NCBI RefSeq assembly: GCF_014694405.1
Contig: NZ_JAAUWV010000043.1
Coordinates: 1 to 43,171 of the forward strand
Direction: 5' to 3'
From: Pseudoalteromonas sp. S16_S37
GTDB lineage: Bacteria; Pseudomonadota; Gammaproteobacteria; Enterobacterales; Alteromonadaceae
DNA length: 43,171 bases
Below the pieces are notes generated by a model that saw nothing but the letters and a program-made list of their open reading frames with translations, did no database searches and was not told the origin of the DNA. The translations under genes were made by a program, and so were the position numbers. Shown here in pieces: positions 1-6,583 of the stretch. The stretch's first letter is position 1. Each line of letters begins with the position of its first letter.

Positions 1-109
1 CGTCCGCCGCTCGTCATCTTCTAGCAAGCTAGAAATGTTACCGCTCGACTTGCATGTGTTAGGCCTGCCGCCAGCGTTCAATCTGAGCCATGATCAAACT
101 CTTCAATTA
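1..109 (-). rRNA. rrs: 16S ribosomal RNA, 5' end (partial)
   Basis: On the minus strand the sequence reads as the conserved start of bacterial 16S rRNA: TTGAAGAGTTTGATCATGG, then the CTCAG and GGCGGCAGGCCTAACACATG blocks, then a V1 stem-loop TCTAGCTTGCTAGA. Aligning by eye to E. coli position 1 puts the mature 5' end near base 109. The gene leaves the window at base 1, so only about 109 nt are visible. The V1 loop is of a kind seen in Pseudoalteromonas, which is the main taxonomic clue. The rest of the rrn operon should lie to the left. Confidence 0.97.
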
Positions 110-199
110 AAAGTTTTTTCTGTCCCGAAGGACATGCTCAATGAATTCTGATTTTGATACTCACCTAATATAAAGATGAGATATCGAATTGACTGTGTT

Positions 200-219
200 G
201 CAACAAGTAAACTTGTTGC
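200..219 (-). other. Perfect hairpin in the rrn leader
   Basis: GCAACAAGT and ACTTGTTGC form a 9-bp perfect inverted repeat separated by AA, about 90 nt upstream of the mature 16S end. It lies where rRNA leaders carry processing and folding elements. Its role in RNase III processing or leader folding is inferred. Confidence 0.5.
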
Positions 220-320
220 CGTTGGTCACTCACTTTCCATTAAAGGAAAAAACATTGAGACTCTAAATTTGTTTGCGTCCCTACCTAAGTAGTTCTGCTG
301 TTAGAACTCAATCTGTACGA

Positions 321-358
321 GTGCCCACACAGATGATTGCTTCATATTTTTAAAGAAC
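321..358 (-). promoter_or_regulatory. rrn antitermination signals boxA and boxC
   Basis: On the minus strand GTTCTTTAAAAAT (358 to 346) matches the boxA core (TGCTCTTTAACA in E. coli). It is followed by TGTGTGGGCAC (331 to 321), the typical boxC block. These elements recruit the Nus factors and stop Rho-dependent termination of the untranslated rRNA transcript. Their place, 210-250 nt upstream of 16S and downstream of both promoters, is as expected. Confidence 0.85.
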
Positions 359-401
359 GGTGCGATGATTCAGCGCTTGGCTCATCTCGCTAGGGGTGTG
401 C

Positions 402-429
402 ATTCTAAGCATTCCCTATTTTTTGTCAA
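402..429 (-). promoter_or_regulatory. rrn promoter, downstream copy
   Basis: Minus strand: -35 TTGACA (424-429), 16-nt spacer, -10 TAGAAT (402-407), then the GC-rich discriminator GCACACCCC. A GC-rich stretch between -10 and +1 is the hallmark of promoters under stringent (ppGpp/DksA) control. Initiation is expected near 395, giving a leader of about 285 nt that contains boxA and boxC. Confidence 0.88.
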
Positions 430-537
430 CACTTAATTTTTAAGTTTTCAGAAGAAGTTTAAATCTTAAGTTTTACTCGACTCTGACTCGTTGTTGCTTT
501 GCTTAAGTTGCTCAGCGCTCCGTGTCAGTGGGGTCGC

Positions 538-565
538 ATTATAGGGCGATCCTTTTTTTGATCAA
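538..565 (-). promoter_or_regulatory. rrn promoter, upstream copy
   Basis: Minus strand: -35 TTGATC (560-565), 16-nt spacer, -10 TATAAT (538-543), discriminator GCGACCCC. A strongly A/T-rich run just upstream of the -35 (about 566-600) could act as an UP element. Together with the copy at 402-429 this gives the tandem-promoter layout usual for rrn operons. Confidence 0.85.
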
Positions 566-883
566 GTGTTTTTTTAAGAAAAGTGATAAAAATAGATCGT
601 TCGCCTACTTTTCGAGCTGAACATGCTGTTTTCGCCGTTTTAATAGGCTCTCCTGTGATATATTTGACCAATTTATTACAGATCACTCGGGCAGAACCTA
701 TTTGGGTTTTACATCGCAGATAAAAATAAAGGAATGTCCGGTACTTTAACTTCGAGTTAGCTATTTTCTATCTATAATATGAGGGTATAAGCAAGATATA
801 GAGTTGATGGGTATATAAAGTGACACGTTAGCTTAATTAATCAATGGTATGTGTGAGAAGTGTTTTTTCTTGGCTCTGAAAAT
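566..883. other. Intergenic stretch without a recognised gene
   Basis: About 320 bp between the rrn promoters and the rplI terminator. Both strands carry only very short open frames with no ribosome binding site. The part next to the rrn promoters is A/T-rich and may hold UP-element or Fis sites, but no site could be assigned by eye. Confidence 0.6.
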
Positions 884-914
884 AAAAAACCGCGCACATG
901 ATGTGCACGGTTTT
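884..914 (-). terminator. Intrinsic terminator of the rpsF-priB-rpsR-rplI operon
   Basis: Minus strand: AACCGTGCACAT pairs with ATGTGCGCGGTT (one G-U pair) and is followed by a T run (884-889). It begins about 17 nt after the rplI stop. A-rich flanks on both sides could let it work in both directions, but the only gene feeding it is rplI. Confidence 0.88.
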
Positions 915-930
915 GCTTAATCATAAAATA

Positions 931-1383
931 TTAAGCTTCAGCAATAACGATTACTTTAATAGTAGCTGTTACGTCTGCATGTACTGAGATTGATACGTCA
1001 AATTCACCAGTCTCACGGATAGTACCTAGAGGTAGACGAACTTCTGACTTAGCAACTTCAACACCAACTGCTGAGATAGCGTCAGCGATGTCACGAGTAC
1101 CGATAGAACCGAACAGCTTACCTTCGTCACCAGCTTTAGAAACTAATGTAACTTCTGCTAATGCTTCAAGTTTCTCAGCGCGTGCTTGCGCAGATACTAA
1201 TTCTTCCGCGATTTTCGCTTCTAAATCAGCACGACGTGCTTCGAAAGTTTCGATGTTTGCTTTAGTCGCAGGAACTGCTTTGCCTTTAGGGAATAAGAAG
1301 TTACGTGCGAAGCCAGATTTAACTGCAACCTGGTCACCTAGGCTACCTAGGTTAGCGATCTTGTCTAGTAGAATAACTTGCAT
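931..1383 (-). CDS. rplI: 50S ribosomal protein L9
   Basis: The 150-residue product begins MQVILLDKIANLGSLGDQV and continues with the KSGFARNFLFPKGKA segment, the highly conserved N-terminal 23S-binding domain of L9. A charged connecting helix (about residues 43-75) and a C-terminal domain follow. Length matches the family (about 149 residues in E. coli). It is the last gene of the rpsF-priB-rpsR-rplI operon, 35 nt after rpsR, and ends at a clear intrinsic terminator. L9 binds 23S rRNA at the base of the L1 stalk and helps keep the reading frame. Confidence 0.97.
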   Translation of the reverse strand: MQVILLDKIANLGSLGDQVAVKSGFARNFLFPKGKAVPATKANIETFEARRADLEAKIAEELVSAQARAEKLEALAEVTLVSKAGDEGKLFGSIGTRDIADAISAVGVEVAKSEVRLPLGTIRETGEFDVSISVHADVTATIKVIVIAEA

Positions 1384-1418
1384 GTCTCTACACCTTTTAA
1401 AAACTGTTAATCAGCTGC

Positions 1419-1646
1419 TTACTTGTGTAAGTCAGTGTATGGAAGAAGGGCTAAGTAGCGAGCACGCTTGATAGCAGCTGCTAGCTGGCGCTGGTATTTA
1501 GCGCTAGTACCTGTGATACGGCTAGGTACGATTTTGCCACTTTCTGTTACATAGTTTCTAAGAGTAGCTAGATCTTTATAATCGATTTGTTGTACGCCTT
1601 CCGCTTTAAAACGGCAGAACTTACGACGTCTGAAATAACGTGCCAT
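1419..1646 (-). CDS. rpsR: 30S ribosomal protein S18
   Basis: 75 residues starting MARYFRRRKFCRF, the invariant S18 start, followed by the conserved IDYKD and GKIVPSRITGT blocks. A start five codons further upstream is possible in frame. The ATG at 1646 is preferred because GAGGAA lies about 7 nt before it and it matches the family N-terminus. S18 binds the platform of the 30S subunit as a heterodimer with S6, encoded two genes upstream. That pair is also thought to bind the operon leader (see 2382-2414). The gap to priB is 11 nt. Confidence 0.97.
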   Translation of the reverse strand: MARYFRRRKFCRFKAEGVQQIDYKDLATLRNYVTESGKIVPSRITGTSAKYQRQLAAAIKRARYLALLPYTDLHK

Positions 1647-1657
1647 GAGTAATTTCC

Positions 1658-1984
1658 TCAATTAATTCTTTCAATATGTTGTGCGTGTAGTACGAGTTGA
1701 CTCAAACCATTTCGGTTTTCGTGACGATTTAAAAAACCTCGAACTTGTACTGCTTGCCCAACGTATAAATGCTGTGTTTGAGACTGGAACTGTTTCCCGC
1801 TGGCGACCACTTGAAGTCGAACATAACTATTACGGTTAAGATCTGCTTCAACTTGCATTGATTTATGCTCAAGCACAAAAATACAATGTGGTATACCGGC
1901 TGGGCTTTGATTAAATTTGGGTGTTTTACAAATCACGCCCGAAAGCACATATTGATTTGTATACAGGTCAACCTGTTTTTGCAC
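1658..1984 (-). CDS. priB: Primosomal replication protein N (PriB)
   Basis: 108 residues with a single OB fold. The blocks YVLSGVICKTP, SPAGIPHCIFVLEH and NGLSQLVLHAQHIE match PriB, a small ssDNA-binding protein. PriB bridges PriA and DnaT at stalled replication forks during PriA-dependent restart. It starts with GTG at 1984, which has a good GAGG ribosome site 7-8 nt upstream, and no ATG is available in frame nearby. Placement between rpsF and rpsR is the standard gammaproteobacterial order. Confidence 0.93.
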   Translation of the reverse strand: MQKQVDLYTNQYVLSGVICKTPKFNQSPAGIPHCIFVLEHKSMQVEADLNRNSYVRLQVVASGKQFQSQTQHLYVGQAVQVRGFLNRHENRNGLSQLVLHAQHIERIN

Positions 1985-2016
1985 CGCAAACCCTCAATGT
2001 CCAGAGTCAATAACGA

Positions 2017-2358
2017 TTAAGCAGTAGCTGCTTCTCTTTTCTCTTCTCTTACTAGAGGAGATGCTTCAGTTACAGCAGTTTTAGTACGCATAACTAAGTT
2101 ACGTAGTACTGCATCGTTGTAGCGGAAAGAAGTTTCAAGCTCGTTGATTACTTCAGTTGGTGCTTCAACGTTCATAAGAACATAGTGTGCCTTATGAAGT
2201 TTTTCGATTGGGTATGCCAATTGACGACGACCCCAGTCTTCTAAACGGTGAATAGTACCGCCAGCTTCAGTGATAGAACCAGTATAACGCTCGATCATAC
2301 CAGGTACTTGCTCACTTTGATCTGGGTGAACCATGAATACGATTTCGTAATGACGCAT
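2017..2358 (-). CDS. rpsF: 30S ribosomal protein S6
   Basis: 113 residues beginning MRHYEIVFMVHPDQSEQVP, with the conserved EDWGRRQLAYPIEKLHKAHYV core. Residues after about 100 form the variable acidic/charged tail typical of S6. AAGGA precedes the ATG. It is first in the rpsF-priB-rpsR-rplI operon, with a promoter at 2448-2476 and a candidate S6:S18-binding leader between promoter and start codon. Confidence 0.97.
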   Translation of the reverse strand: MRHYEIVFMVHPDQSEQVPGMIERYTGSITEAGGTIHRLEDWGRRQLAYPIEKLHKAHYVLMNVEAPTEVINELETSFRYNDAVLRNLVMRTKTAVTEASPLVREEKREAATA

Positions 2359-2381
2359 GGATATTCCTTACGGTTAATATA

Positions 2382-2414
2382 GCCTTTTCCCGTTTCGGCC
2401 AGTCGGGTGAAGGC
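2382..2414 (-). promoter_or_regulatory. Candidate S6:S18 autoregulatory leader motif
   Basis: In the rpsF 5' leader GCCTT pairs with AAGGC and CCCG with CGGG. They are separated by small internal loops and enclose ACTGGCCGAAA. The published S6:S18 mRNA motif is a stem with a conserved CCG in an internal or apical loop, which this matches in place and form. By analogy the S6:S18 dimer would bind here and repress its own operon. Seen directly: the two-part stem and the CCG. Binding is inferred. Confidence 0.65.
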
Positions 2415-2447
2415 AAGGAACTAAATGTGATAGCCGAAAGAGCGCGT

Positions 2448-2476
2448 ATTTTACGTAGAGTTGGATTATTAAGCAA
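2448..2476 (-). promoter_or_regulatory. Promoter of the rpsF operon
   Basis: Minus strand: -35 TTGCTT (2471-2476), 17-nt spacer, -10 TAAAAT (2448-2453), then a GC-rich ACGCGC discriminator as expected of a growth-rate-regulated ribosomal protein operon. Initiation near 2441 leaves a leader of about 80 nt that includes the S6:S18 motif. Confidence 0.75.
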
Positions 2477-2543
2477 TTAAAATTTGTTATGCAAAGAAGA
2501 AATTTAAAAAGGAATTGATAAAAAAGAGATTCTAGATGGAGAT

Positions 2544-2619
2544 TGGAGCGGCACACGAGGTTCGAACTCGTGACCTCGACCTTGGCAAGGTCGCGCTCTA
2601 CCAGCTGAGCTAGTGCCGC
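2544..2619 (-). tRNA. glyV: tRNA-Gly (GCC), third in the array
   Basis: A complete 76-nt cloverleaf. Acceptor GCGGCAC pairs with GTGCCGC and is followed by an encoded TCCA end. D loop CAGCTGGTAGAGC, anticodon arm CGACC-TTGCCAA-GGTCG with anticodon GCC, T arm around GTTCGAAC. Discriminator base U is right for tRNA-Gly. It is the last of three transcribed copies and is followed by a short T-rich stretch with no strong hairpin. Confidence 0.97.
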
Positions 2620-2715
2620 ATTCCAGATTTGCTCATTTTCCGCTGTGTGTAACTTTAAGGTCACATCTAACGTTTAAGCAGCCGAGCTAAGTACTGCTTT
2701 GTAATTCTAAAAGGT

Positions 2716-2791
2716 TGGAGCGGCACACGAGGTTCGAACTCGTGACCTCGACCTTGGCAAGGTCGCGCTCTACCAGCTGAGCTAGTGCCGC
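2716..2791 (-). tRNA. glyV: tRNA-Gly (GCC), second in the array
   Basis: Identical by eye to the copy at 2544-2619 over all 76 nt, including the encoded CCA and anticodon GCC. It starts exactly 172 bp from each neighbour, so the copies arose by tandem duplication of a tRNA-plus-spacer unit. Confidence 0.97.
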
Positions 2792-2887
2792 ATTCCAGAG
2801 TTGCTCATTTTCCGCCATGCGTAACCTTAAGGTCACATCTAGCGTTTTAGCAGCCGAGCTAAGTACTGCTTTGTAATTCTAAAAGAT

Positions 2888-2963
2888 TGGAGCGGCACAC
2901 GAGGTTCGAACTCGTGACCTCAACCTTGGCAAGGTTGCGCTCTACCAGCTGAGCTAGTGCCGC
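2888..2963 (-). tRNA. glyV: tRNA-Gly (GCC), first in the array, with a compensated anticodon-stem pair
   Basis: A 76-nt cloverleaf like the other two copies, but the anticodon arm is CAACC-TTGCCAA-GGTTG. The second pair of that stem is A-U where the other copies have G-C. Both partners changed together, so pairing is kept. This promoter-proximal copy is expected to be functional. Confidence 0.97.
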
Positions 2964-2993
2964 ATACGCAATATTTTCTTTACTTAAGAATGT

Positions 2994-3028
2994 AAAAACC
3001 CCGCTAAGGCTTCTCGTCTTAAGCGGGG
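2994..3028 (-). terminator. Terminator-like hairpin between the tRNA-Gly promoter and the first tRNA
   Basis: Minus strand: CCCCGCTTAAG pairs with CTTAGCGGGG (10 bp with a one-base bulge, loop of about 9 nt) and is followed directly by TTTTT. This is a textbook intrinsic terminator in the minus direction only. It starts at or beside the predicted tRNA transcription start and ends about 30 nt before the first tRNA. It may be a second terminator for orn read-through, or an attenuator of the tRNA transcript. Confidence 0.75.
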
Positions 3029-3032
3029 CAGG

Positions 3033-3060
3033 ATTCTACAACATAAAAAATGCTTTGCAA
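3033..3060 (-). promoter_or_regulatory. Probable promoter of the tRNA-Gly array
   Basis: Minus strand: -35 TTGCAA (3055-3060), 16-nt spacer, -10 TAGAAT (3033-3038), then CCTGCCCC, a GC-rich stringent-type discriminator. The -35 lies inside the orn terminator hairpin and the expected start (about 3026) falls within the 5' arm of the next hairpin. Confidence 0.65.
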
Positions 3061-3070
3061 GCATTTTTTT
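3045..3070 (-). terminator. Intrinsic terminator of orn
   Basis: AAAAAATGCTT and AAGCATTTTTT form an 11-bp stem with a 3-nt loop. The T run follows in the minus direction. It overlaps the orn stop codon by a base or two and contains the -35 element of the downstream tRNA promoter. Confidence 0.8.
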
Positions 3071-3614
3071 AAATATTGAAAAACTTTTCTTGATAGATTT
3101 TCAACTCCATGATGGAATCTTTAATATCATCTAAAGCCAAGTGTGAACTTTTCTTTTTAACTTCATCTAACAATTCGGGTTTCCATCGACGGGCCAGTTC
3201 TTTTACCGTACTGACATCCAGATTGCGATAATGAAAATATGCTTCAAGTTCTGGCATGTATTTGTTTAAAAAACGGCGGTCTTGACCAATGGAGTTACCA
3301 CACATTGGCGATTTTGCAGGAGGTAACCAACCTTTTAAGAAGTCCAATGTTTGTTTAACCGCGTCTTCCTCTGTAAATTTACTTGCTTTACAACGTGCAG
3401 TTAGACCTGAACGACCATGTTGGTTAGTACACCACTCATCCATATTATCTAGCAACTCATCACTTTGATGAATGGCGATAACCGGGCCTTCAGCTAATAT
3501 ATTTAAGTCACAGTCAGTGATCACTGTGGCGATTTCGAGGATTTTATCTGTCTTAGGTTCTAGCCCCGTCATTTCGAGGTCAAGCCAGATCAAGTTAGAT
3601 TCATTAAACGACAT
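3069..3614 (-). CDS. orn: Oligoribonuclease
   Basis: 181 residues, the same length as E. coli Orn. All DEDDh exonuclease residues are visible: D12 and E14 in WLDLEMTG, D112 in GQDRRF, and H158 and D163 in HLALDD. The enzyme degrades RNA dinucleotides and other 2-5 nt fragments to mononucleotides, the last step of RNA decay and of pGpG removal in cyclic-di-GMP turnover. It is divergent from rsgA, as in many gammaproteobacteria, and ends at a terminator that overlaps its stop codon. Confidence 0.97.
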   Translation of the reverse strand: MSFNESNLIWLDLEMTGLEPKTDKILEIATVITDCDLNILAEGPVIAIHQSDELLDNMDEWCTNQHGRSGLTARCKASKFTEEDAVKQTLDFLKGWLPPAKSPMCGNSIGQDRRFLNKYMPELEAYFHYRNLDVSTVKELARRWKPELLDEVKKKSSHLALDDIKDSIMELKIYQEKFFNI

Positions 3615-3819
3615 AGACTACCTTAGCGGTACTTTCCTTTAGATCCAATGCAATTAGATATATCATATTAGCTTCACCAGTTGACCTAAAGCTTTTTTTT
3701 AAAAAGCGGGGCATTTAATTGAGTTATAGACCAATTACATGCAGCTCACAAAACAAACAGTACAGGAATAGGCTAATTTAAACAAATTATCTTATTTTTG
3801 GCCGGTAGACCAAAGTAAC

Positions 3820-4878
3820 ATGGCAAAAAAGACAAAACTAAGTAAAGGCCAATCCAGACGGATCAGTGCCAACCATCAAAAGCGGTTGCATAAAGCTAAA
3901 CAGCAAGAGGCAAACCAACAAGACAGCGCTTGGCAAAGTGATAACTTGGGGCCGATAGAACCTGCCGTGGTGATCAGCCGTTTTGGCCAACACGCAGATA
4001 TCGAAACCTCGCAAGGTGAAGTGCTGCGCTGCAACATTCGACGCACTATAAACAGTCTAGTGTGTGGTGACGAAGTATACTTTCGCCGCGCCAAAGTCAG
4101 CGATGGTGACTTGGCTGGTGTTATCGAGACCACCGAAGAGCGTCGTTCTCAGCTCACACGCCCAGACTTTTATGATGGTGTTAAAGTTGTAGCAGCCAAC
4201 ATAGATCAAATTTTGATGGTATCGGCAGTATTACCTGAGTTTACGCCCCATATTATCGACCGCTATTTGGTAGCCTGTGAGGACATGGGCATTGAGCCTA
4301 TTCTGGTACTCAATAAAGTCGATTTACTTGATGATGACAGCCGTCAGTACATTGATGAAGTACTCGATATTTACCGTAACTTAGGTTATCAAGTATTGTT
4401 AGTGAGCAATAAAACAGGCGAAGGCATCGAAGCTCTGAAACACACACTGGCAGGTAAAAATAATATTTTTGTTGGTCAGTCTGGCGTTGGAAAATCCACT
4501 TTAGTGAATACAGTGCTACCCAACGCGGAAATATTAACGCAAGAAGTGTCAGAGAACAGCGGTCTGGGACAACATACAACAACAGTATCTCGACTTCATC
4601 ACCTGCCCAGTGGCGGTAACCTGATTGACTCTCCGGGGATCCGTGAATTTGGGTTGTGGCATTTAGAGGTGGAACGCGTGACCTGGTGCTTTAAAGAGTT
4701 TAGGGAGTACATTGGCGGTTGCCGCTTTAGAGACTGTAAGCACCTCAATGATCCTGGTTGTCTATTGGTAGAGGCCGTAAACGAAGGTAATATCAGTGAA
4801 TTGCGCTTTGATAGCTACCATCGCATACTCGAGTCCATGGCTGATGGCCGCGCGGGCGCTCGCGCTCCTCGTGTTTAA
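3820..4878 (+). CDS. rsgA: Ribosome small-subunit-dependent GTPase A
   Basis: 352 residues with the circularly permuted GTPase order that defines RsgA/YjeQ. A lysine/arginine-rich N-terminus (1-35) is followed by an OB fold (about 45-110). Then come G4 NKVD (165-168), G1 GQSGVGKS (219-226) and G3 DSPG (270-273). A C-terminal zinc site follows with C301, C306, H308 and C314. It assists late 30S maturation by checking the decoding centre and releasing RbfA. The ATG at 3820 gives the usual MAKKxKLSKGQ start. The gene is divergent from orn and 43 nt upstream of psd. Confidence 0.96.
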   Translation: MAKKTKLSKGQSRRISANHQKRLHKAKQQEANQQDSAWQSDNLGPIEPAVVISRFGQHADIETSQGEVLRCNIRRTINSLVCGDEVYFRRAKVSDGDLAGVIETTEERRSQLTRPDFYDGVKVVAANIDQILMVSAVLPEFTPHIIDRYLVACEDMGIEPILVLNKVDLLDDDSRQYIDEVLDIYRNLGYQVLLVSNKTGEGIEALKHTLAGKNNIFVGQSGVGKSTLVNTVLPNAEILTQEVSENSGLGQHTTTVSRLHHLPSGGNLIDSPGIREFGLWHLEVERVTWCFKEFREYIGGCRFRDCKHLNDPGCLLVEAVNEGNISELRFDSYHRILESMADGRAGARAPRV

Positions 4879-4907
4879 TTTTACGCTGATATCAGCAAAA
4901 TTTTTTT
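4879..4907 (+). terminator. Weak hairpin with T run between rsgA and psd
   Basis: ATTTT-AC-GCTGATATCAGC-AAAAT can fold with GCTG/CAGC and ATTTT/AAAAT arms and is followed by seven T. It begins at the rsgA stop and ends just before the psd ribosome site (AGGA). It may give partial termination or set the rsgA:psd ratio. The stem is A/T-rich and bulged, so the call is tentative. Confidence 0.4.
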
Positions 4908-4921
4908 AGGAAAATAATAAC

Positions 4922-5788
4922 GTGAACTTGGATAAATTAAAAATTGCCATGCAGTATGCGCTGCCAAAACACGCACTATCGCGCCTTGTTGGAAAGCTCG
5001 CCGCTGCCGAGGCTGGCGCGCTGACAACGCAATTGATTAAATTATTTATCAAGCAATACAAAATTGATATGAGCGAGGCGCTTCACGAAGACCCTGCACA
5101 TTACAAAACCTTCAATGAATTCTTTACGCGTCCTTTAAAGCCGGGTATTCGCCCTCTCGCTGAAGATAAAAATATTATTGCCCACCCTGTAGATGGGGCA
5201 ATTAGCCAGTTAGGCGATGTTGTTGATGGTCAGATCATTCAAGCGAAGGGTCATGACTATAGTTTGCAGGCACTTTTAGGTGGTAAAGAAGAAGACTTTT
5301 TACCCTTTAGCGGCGGTAAGTTTGCGACTATTTACCTAGCCCCAAAAGATTATCATCGTATTCATATGCCAATCGATGGCACATTAAAGCGCATGATCTA
5401 TGTGCCTGGAGACTTGTTCTCAGTCAACCCATTGACCGCGCAAAATGTACCAAATCTGTTTGCTCGTAATGAACGTGTAGTAGCGATTTTTGATACCGAA
5501 ATTGGCCCTCTTGCAATGGTATTGGTTGGTGCAACCATCGTAGCGAGCATCGAAACCATTTGGGCGGGTACAGTAACGCCACCAGCAGGTAAGGATGTGT
5601 TTAGTTGGGATTACCCAGCCACTGGCAGCAACACAGTGTCGTTGAAAAAAGGTGAAGAAATGGGTCGATTTAAACTTGGCTCTACGGTTATTTTAGCTTG
5701 GGGTGCAAACCAAGCCGACTTCCTAGACGGTGAGCAACCGGAAACAGTCACTCGTATGGGCACGCCTTTTGCCACCATCAAAAAATAG
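4922..5788 (+). CDS. psd: Phosphatidylserine decarboxylase proenzyme
   Basis: 288 residues matching the bacterial membrane-type enzyme that makes phosphatidylethanolamine. Conserved blocks include TFNEFFTRPLK, HPVDGAISQ, PKDYHRIHMP, VPGDLFSVN and NLFARNERV. The self-cleavage site LGST is at 252-255. Cleavage between G253 and S254 would give the small alpha subunit with its N-terminal pyruvoyl group. The protein is shorter at the C-terminus than E. coli Psd (322 residues) and lacks its charged tail. It starts with GTG at 4922, with AGGA about 12 nt upstream. It follows rsgA as in E. coli. Confidence 0.96.
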   Translation: MNLDKLKIAMQYALPKHALSRLVGKLAAAEAGALTTQLIKLFIKQYKIDMSEALHEDPAHYKTFNEFFTRPLKPGIRPLAEDKNIIAHPVDGAISQLGDVVDGQIIQAKGHDYSLQALLGGKEEDFLPFSGGKFATIYLAPKDYHRIHMPIDGTLKRMIYVPGDLFSVNPLTAQNVPNLFARNERVVAIFDTEIGPLAMVLVGATIVASIETIWAGTVTPPAGKDVFSWDYPATGSNTVSLKKGEEMGRFKLGSTVILAWGANQADFLDGEQPETVTRMGTPFATIKK

Positions 5789-5797
5789 CCTCTTATC

Positions 5798-5827
5798 TCC
5801 TAAGGCTAATCGACATTGGCCTTAGGA
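5798..5827. terminator. Hairpin between convergent psd and thiF
   Basis: TCCTAAGGC and GCCTTAGGA form a perfect 9-bp stem with a 12-nt loop in the short gap between the converging genes. Neither side has a strong T run, so it may be a weak bidirectional terminator or an mRNA 3'-end stabiliser. Confidence 0.5.
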
Positions 5828-5831
5828 CTTT

Positions 5832-6581
5832 CTAACACGCAGCACTACAAACCATACATTGACGATCTTTGACTATTTGCCAAACGTTCTGCTTAAGCGT
5901 CATACCATCAACACTAGCAAAATAGCATCCACTGTGATGACCTAAAATGGTATTTATCGCTAATAACGCTTGCTGCGCGCCGATCACGCCAAGCAGTGGG
6001 CTCAATACACCAAAATTATCGCAGTTGGTACTTTCTACTTCATCGCTTTGAGGAAATACACAAGCATAACAAGGTCCATTCTCTCTAAAGTCAAAACACA
6101 TCACTTGCCCTGAAGTAGCTATTGCAGCGCCAGAGATCAGTACTTTTTTGTTTTTCAAACAGTAACTATTAAGTAAATAACGCGTCTCGAAGTTATCGCT
6201 ACAATCAAGCACAATATCTGCATTTTTTAGCAAAACTACCACATTGTCAGCGGTCAGTTTAGTACACAGCGGATTGAGTTCGATACTGTTGTTAAGACTC
6301 GCCAACACTTTACTTGCAGCATGGCTCTTTCGTTGCCCTATATGACTGACTTTATACAAAATCTGCCTTTGCAAATTCGACAACTCAACCTCATCGTCAT
6401 CTATAAAAGTGAGTGTACCTATACCACTAGCAGCTAAATAAAACAGCGCAGGGCTGCCCAAGCCACCACAGCCAACCACTGCCATGTGGGCATTTTTGAG
6501 CTTAAGCTGCCCTTGCTCCTGCACCTCTTTTAGTAATAAGTGGCGGCTGTATCTGAGCCGCTCTTTATCATTTAGCTCCAT
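5832..6581 (-). CDS. thiF: ThiS adenylyltransferase ThiF (MoeB/ThiF family)
   Basis: 249 residues from the ATG at 6581. RYSRHLLL opens the family signature, VVGCGGLGSP is the ATP-binding loop, DDDEVELSNLQRQ the adenylation segment, and CSDNFETR the conserved DN site. Two CxxC-like pairs (CYACVF and the C-terminal CMVC) should hold zinc. The conserved cysteine of the STNCDNFGV loop corresponds to the one that joins ThiS in E. coli. ThiF adenylates the ThiS C-terminal glycine so that sulfur can be attached. It is last in the thi operon, 2 nt after thiDE. A GTG seven codons upstream would overlap thiDE and does not fit the family N-terminus. Confidence 0.93.
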   Translation of the reverse strand: MELNDKERLRYSRHLLLKEVQEQGQLKLKNAHMAVVGCGGLGSPALFYLAASGIGTLTFIDDDEVELSNLQRQILYKVSHIGQRKSHAASKVLASLNNSIELNPLCTKLTADNVVVLLKNADIVLDCSDNFETRYLLNSYCLKNKKVLISGAAIATSGQVMCFDFRENGPCYACVFPQSDEVESTNCDNFGVLSPLLGVIGAQQALLAINTILGHHSGCYFASVDGMTLKQNVWQIVKDRQCMVCSAAC

Positions 6582-6583
6582 TA

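Larger units (their letters stand above)
2544..2963 (-). repeat. Tandem 172-bp tRNA-Gly units
   Basis: Three tRNA genes spaced exactly 172 bp apart. The two 96-bp spacers (2620-2715 and 2792-2887) are nearly identical, differing at roughly nine positions by eye. Examples are CTGTGTGTAACTTT against CATGCGTAACCTT, and AACGTTTAAG against AGCGTTTTAG. This is duplication of a whole unit rather than separate recruitment of tRNA genes, and such an array is prone to expand or contract by recombination. Confidence 0.93.

Noticed and set aside
1088..1471. 127-codon plus-strand frame over rplI
   Set aside because: Antisense to the ribosomal protein L9 gene, with no ribosome site and no domain.
2374..2664. 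96-codon minus-strand frame across the rpsF leader and a tRNA
   Set aside because: It runs through a complete tRNA-Gly gene and the rpsF promoter, so it cannot be a normal gene.
2544..2963. Regularly spaced repeats that could suggest a CRISPR array
   Set aside because: The repeats are 76-nt tRNA genes and the spacers are nearly identical to each other, the opposite of a CRISPR array.
3689..3708. GCTTTTT/AAAAAGC hairpin between orn and rsgA as a terminator
   Set aside because: Both genes point away from it, so there is no transcript to end; it is an A/T-rich promoter-region repeat.
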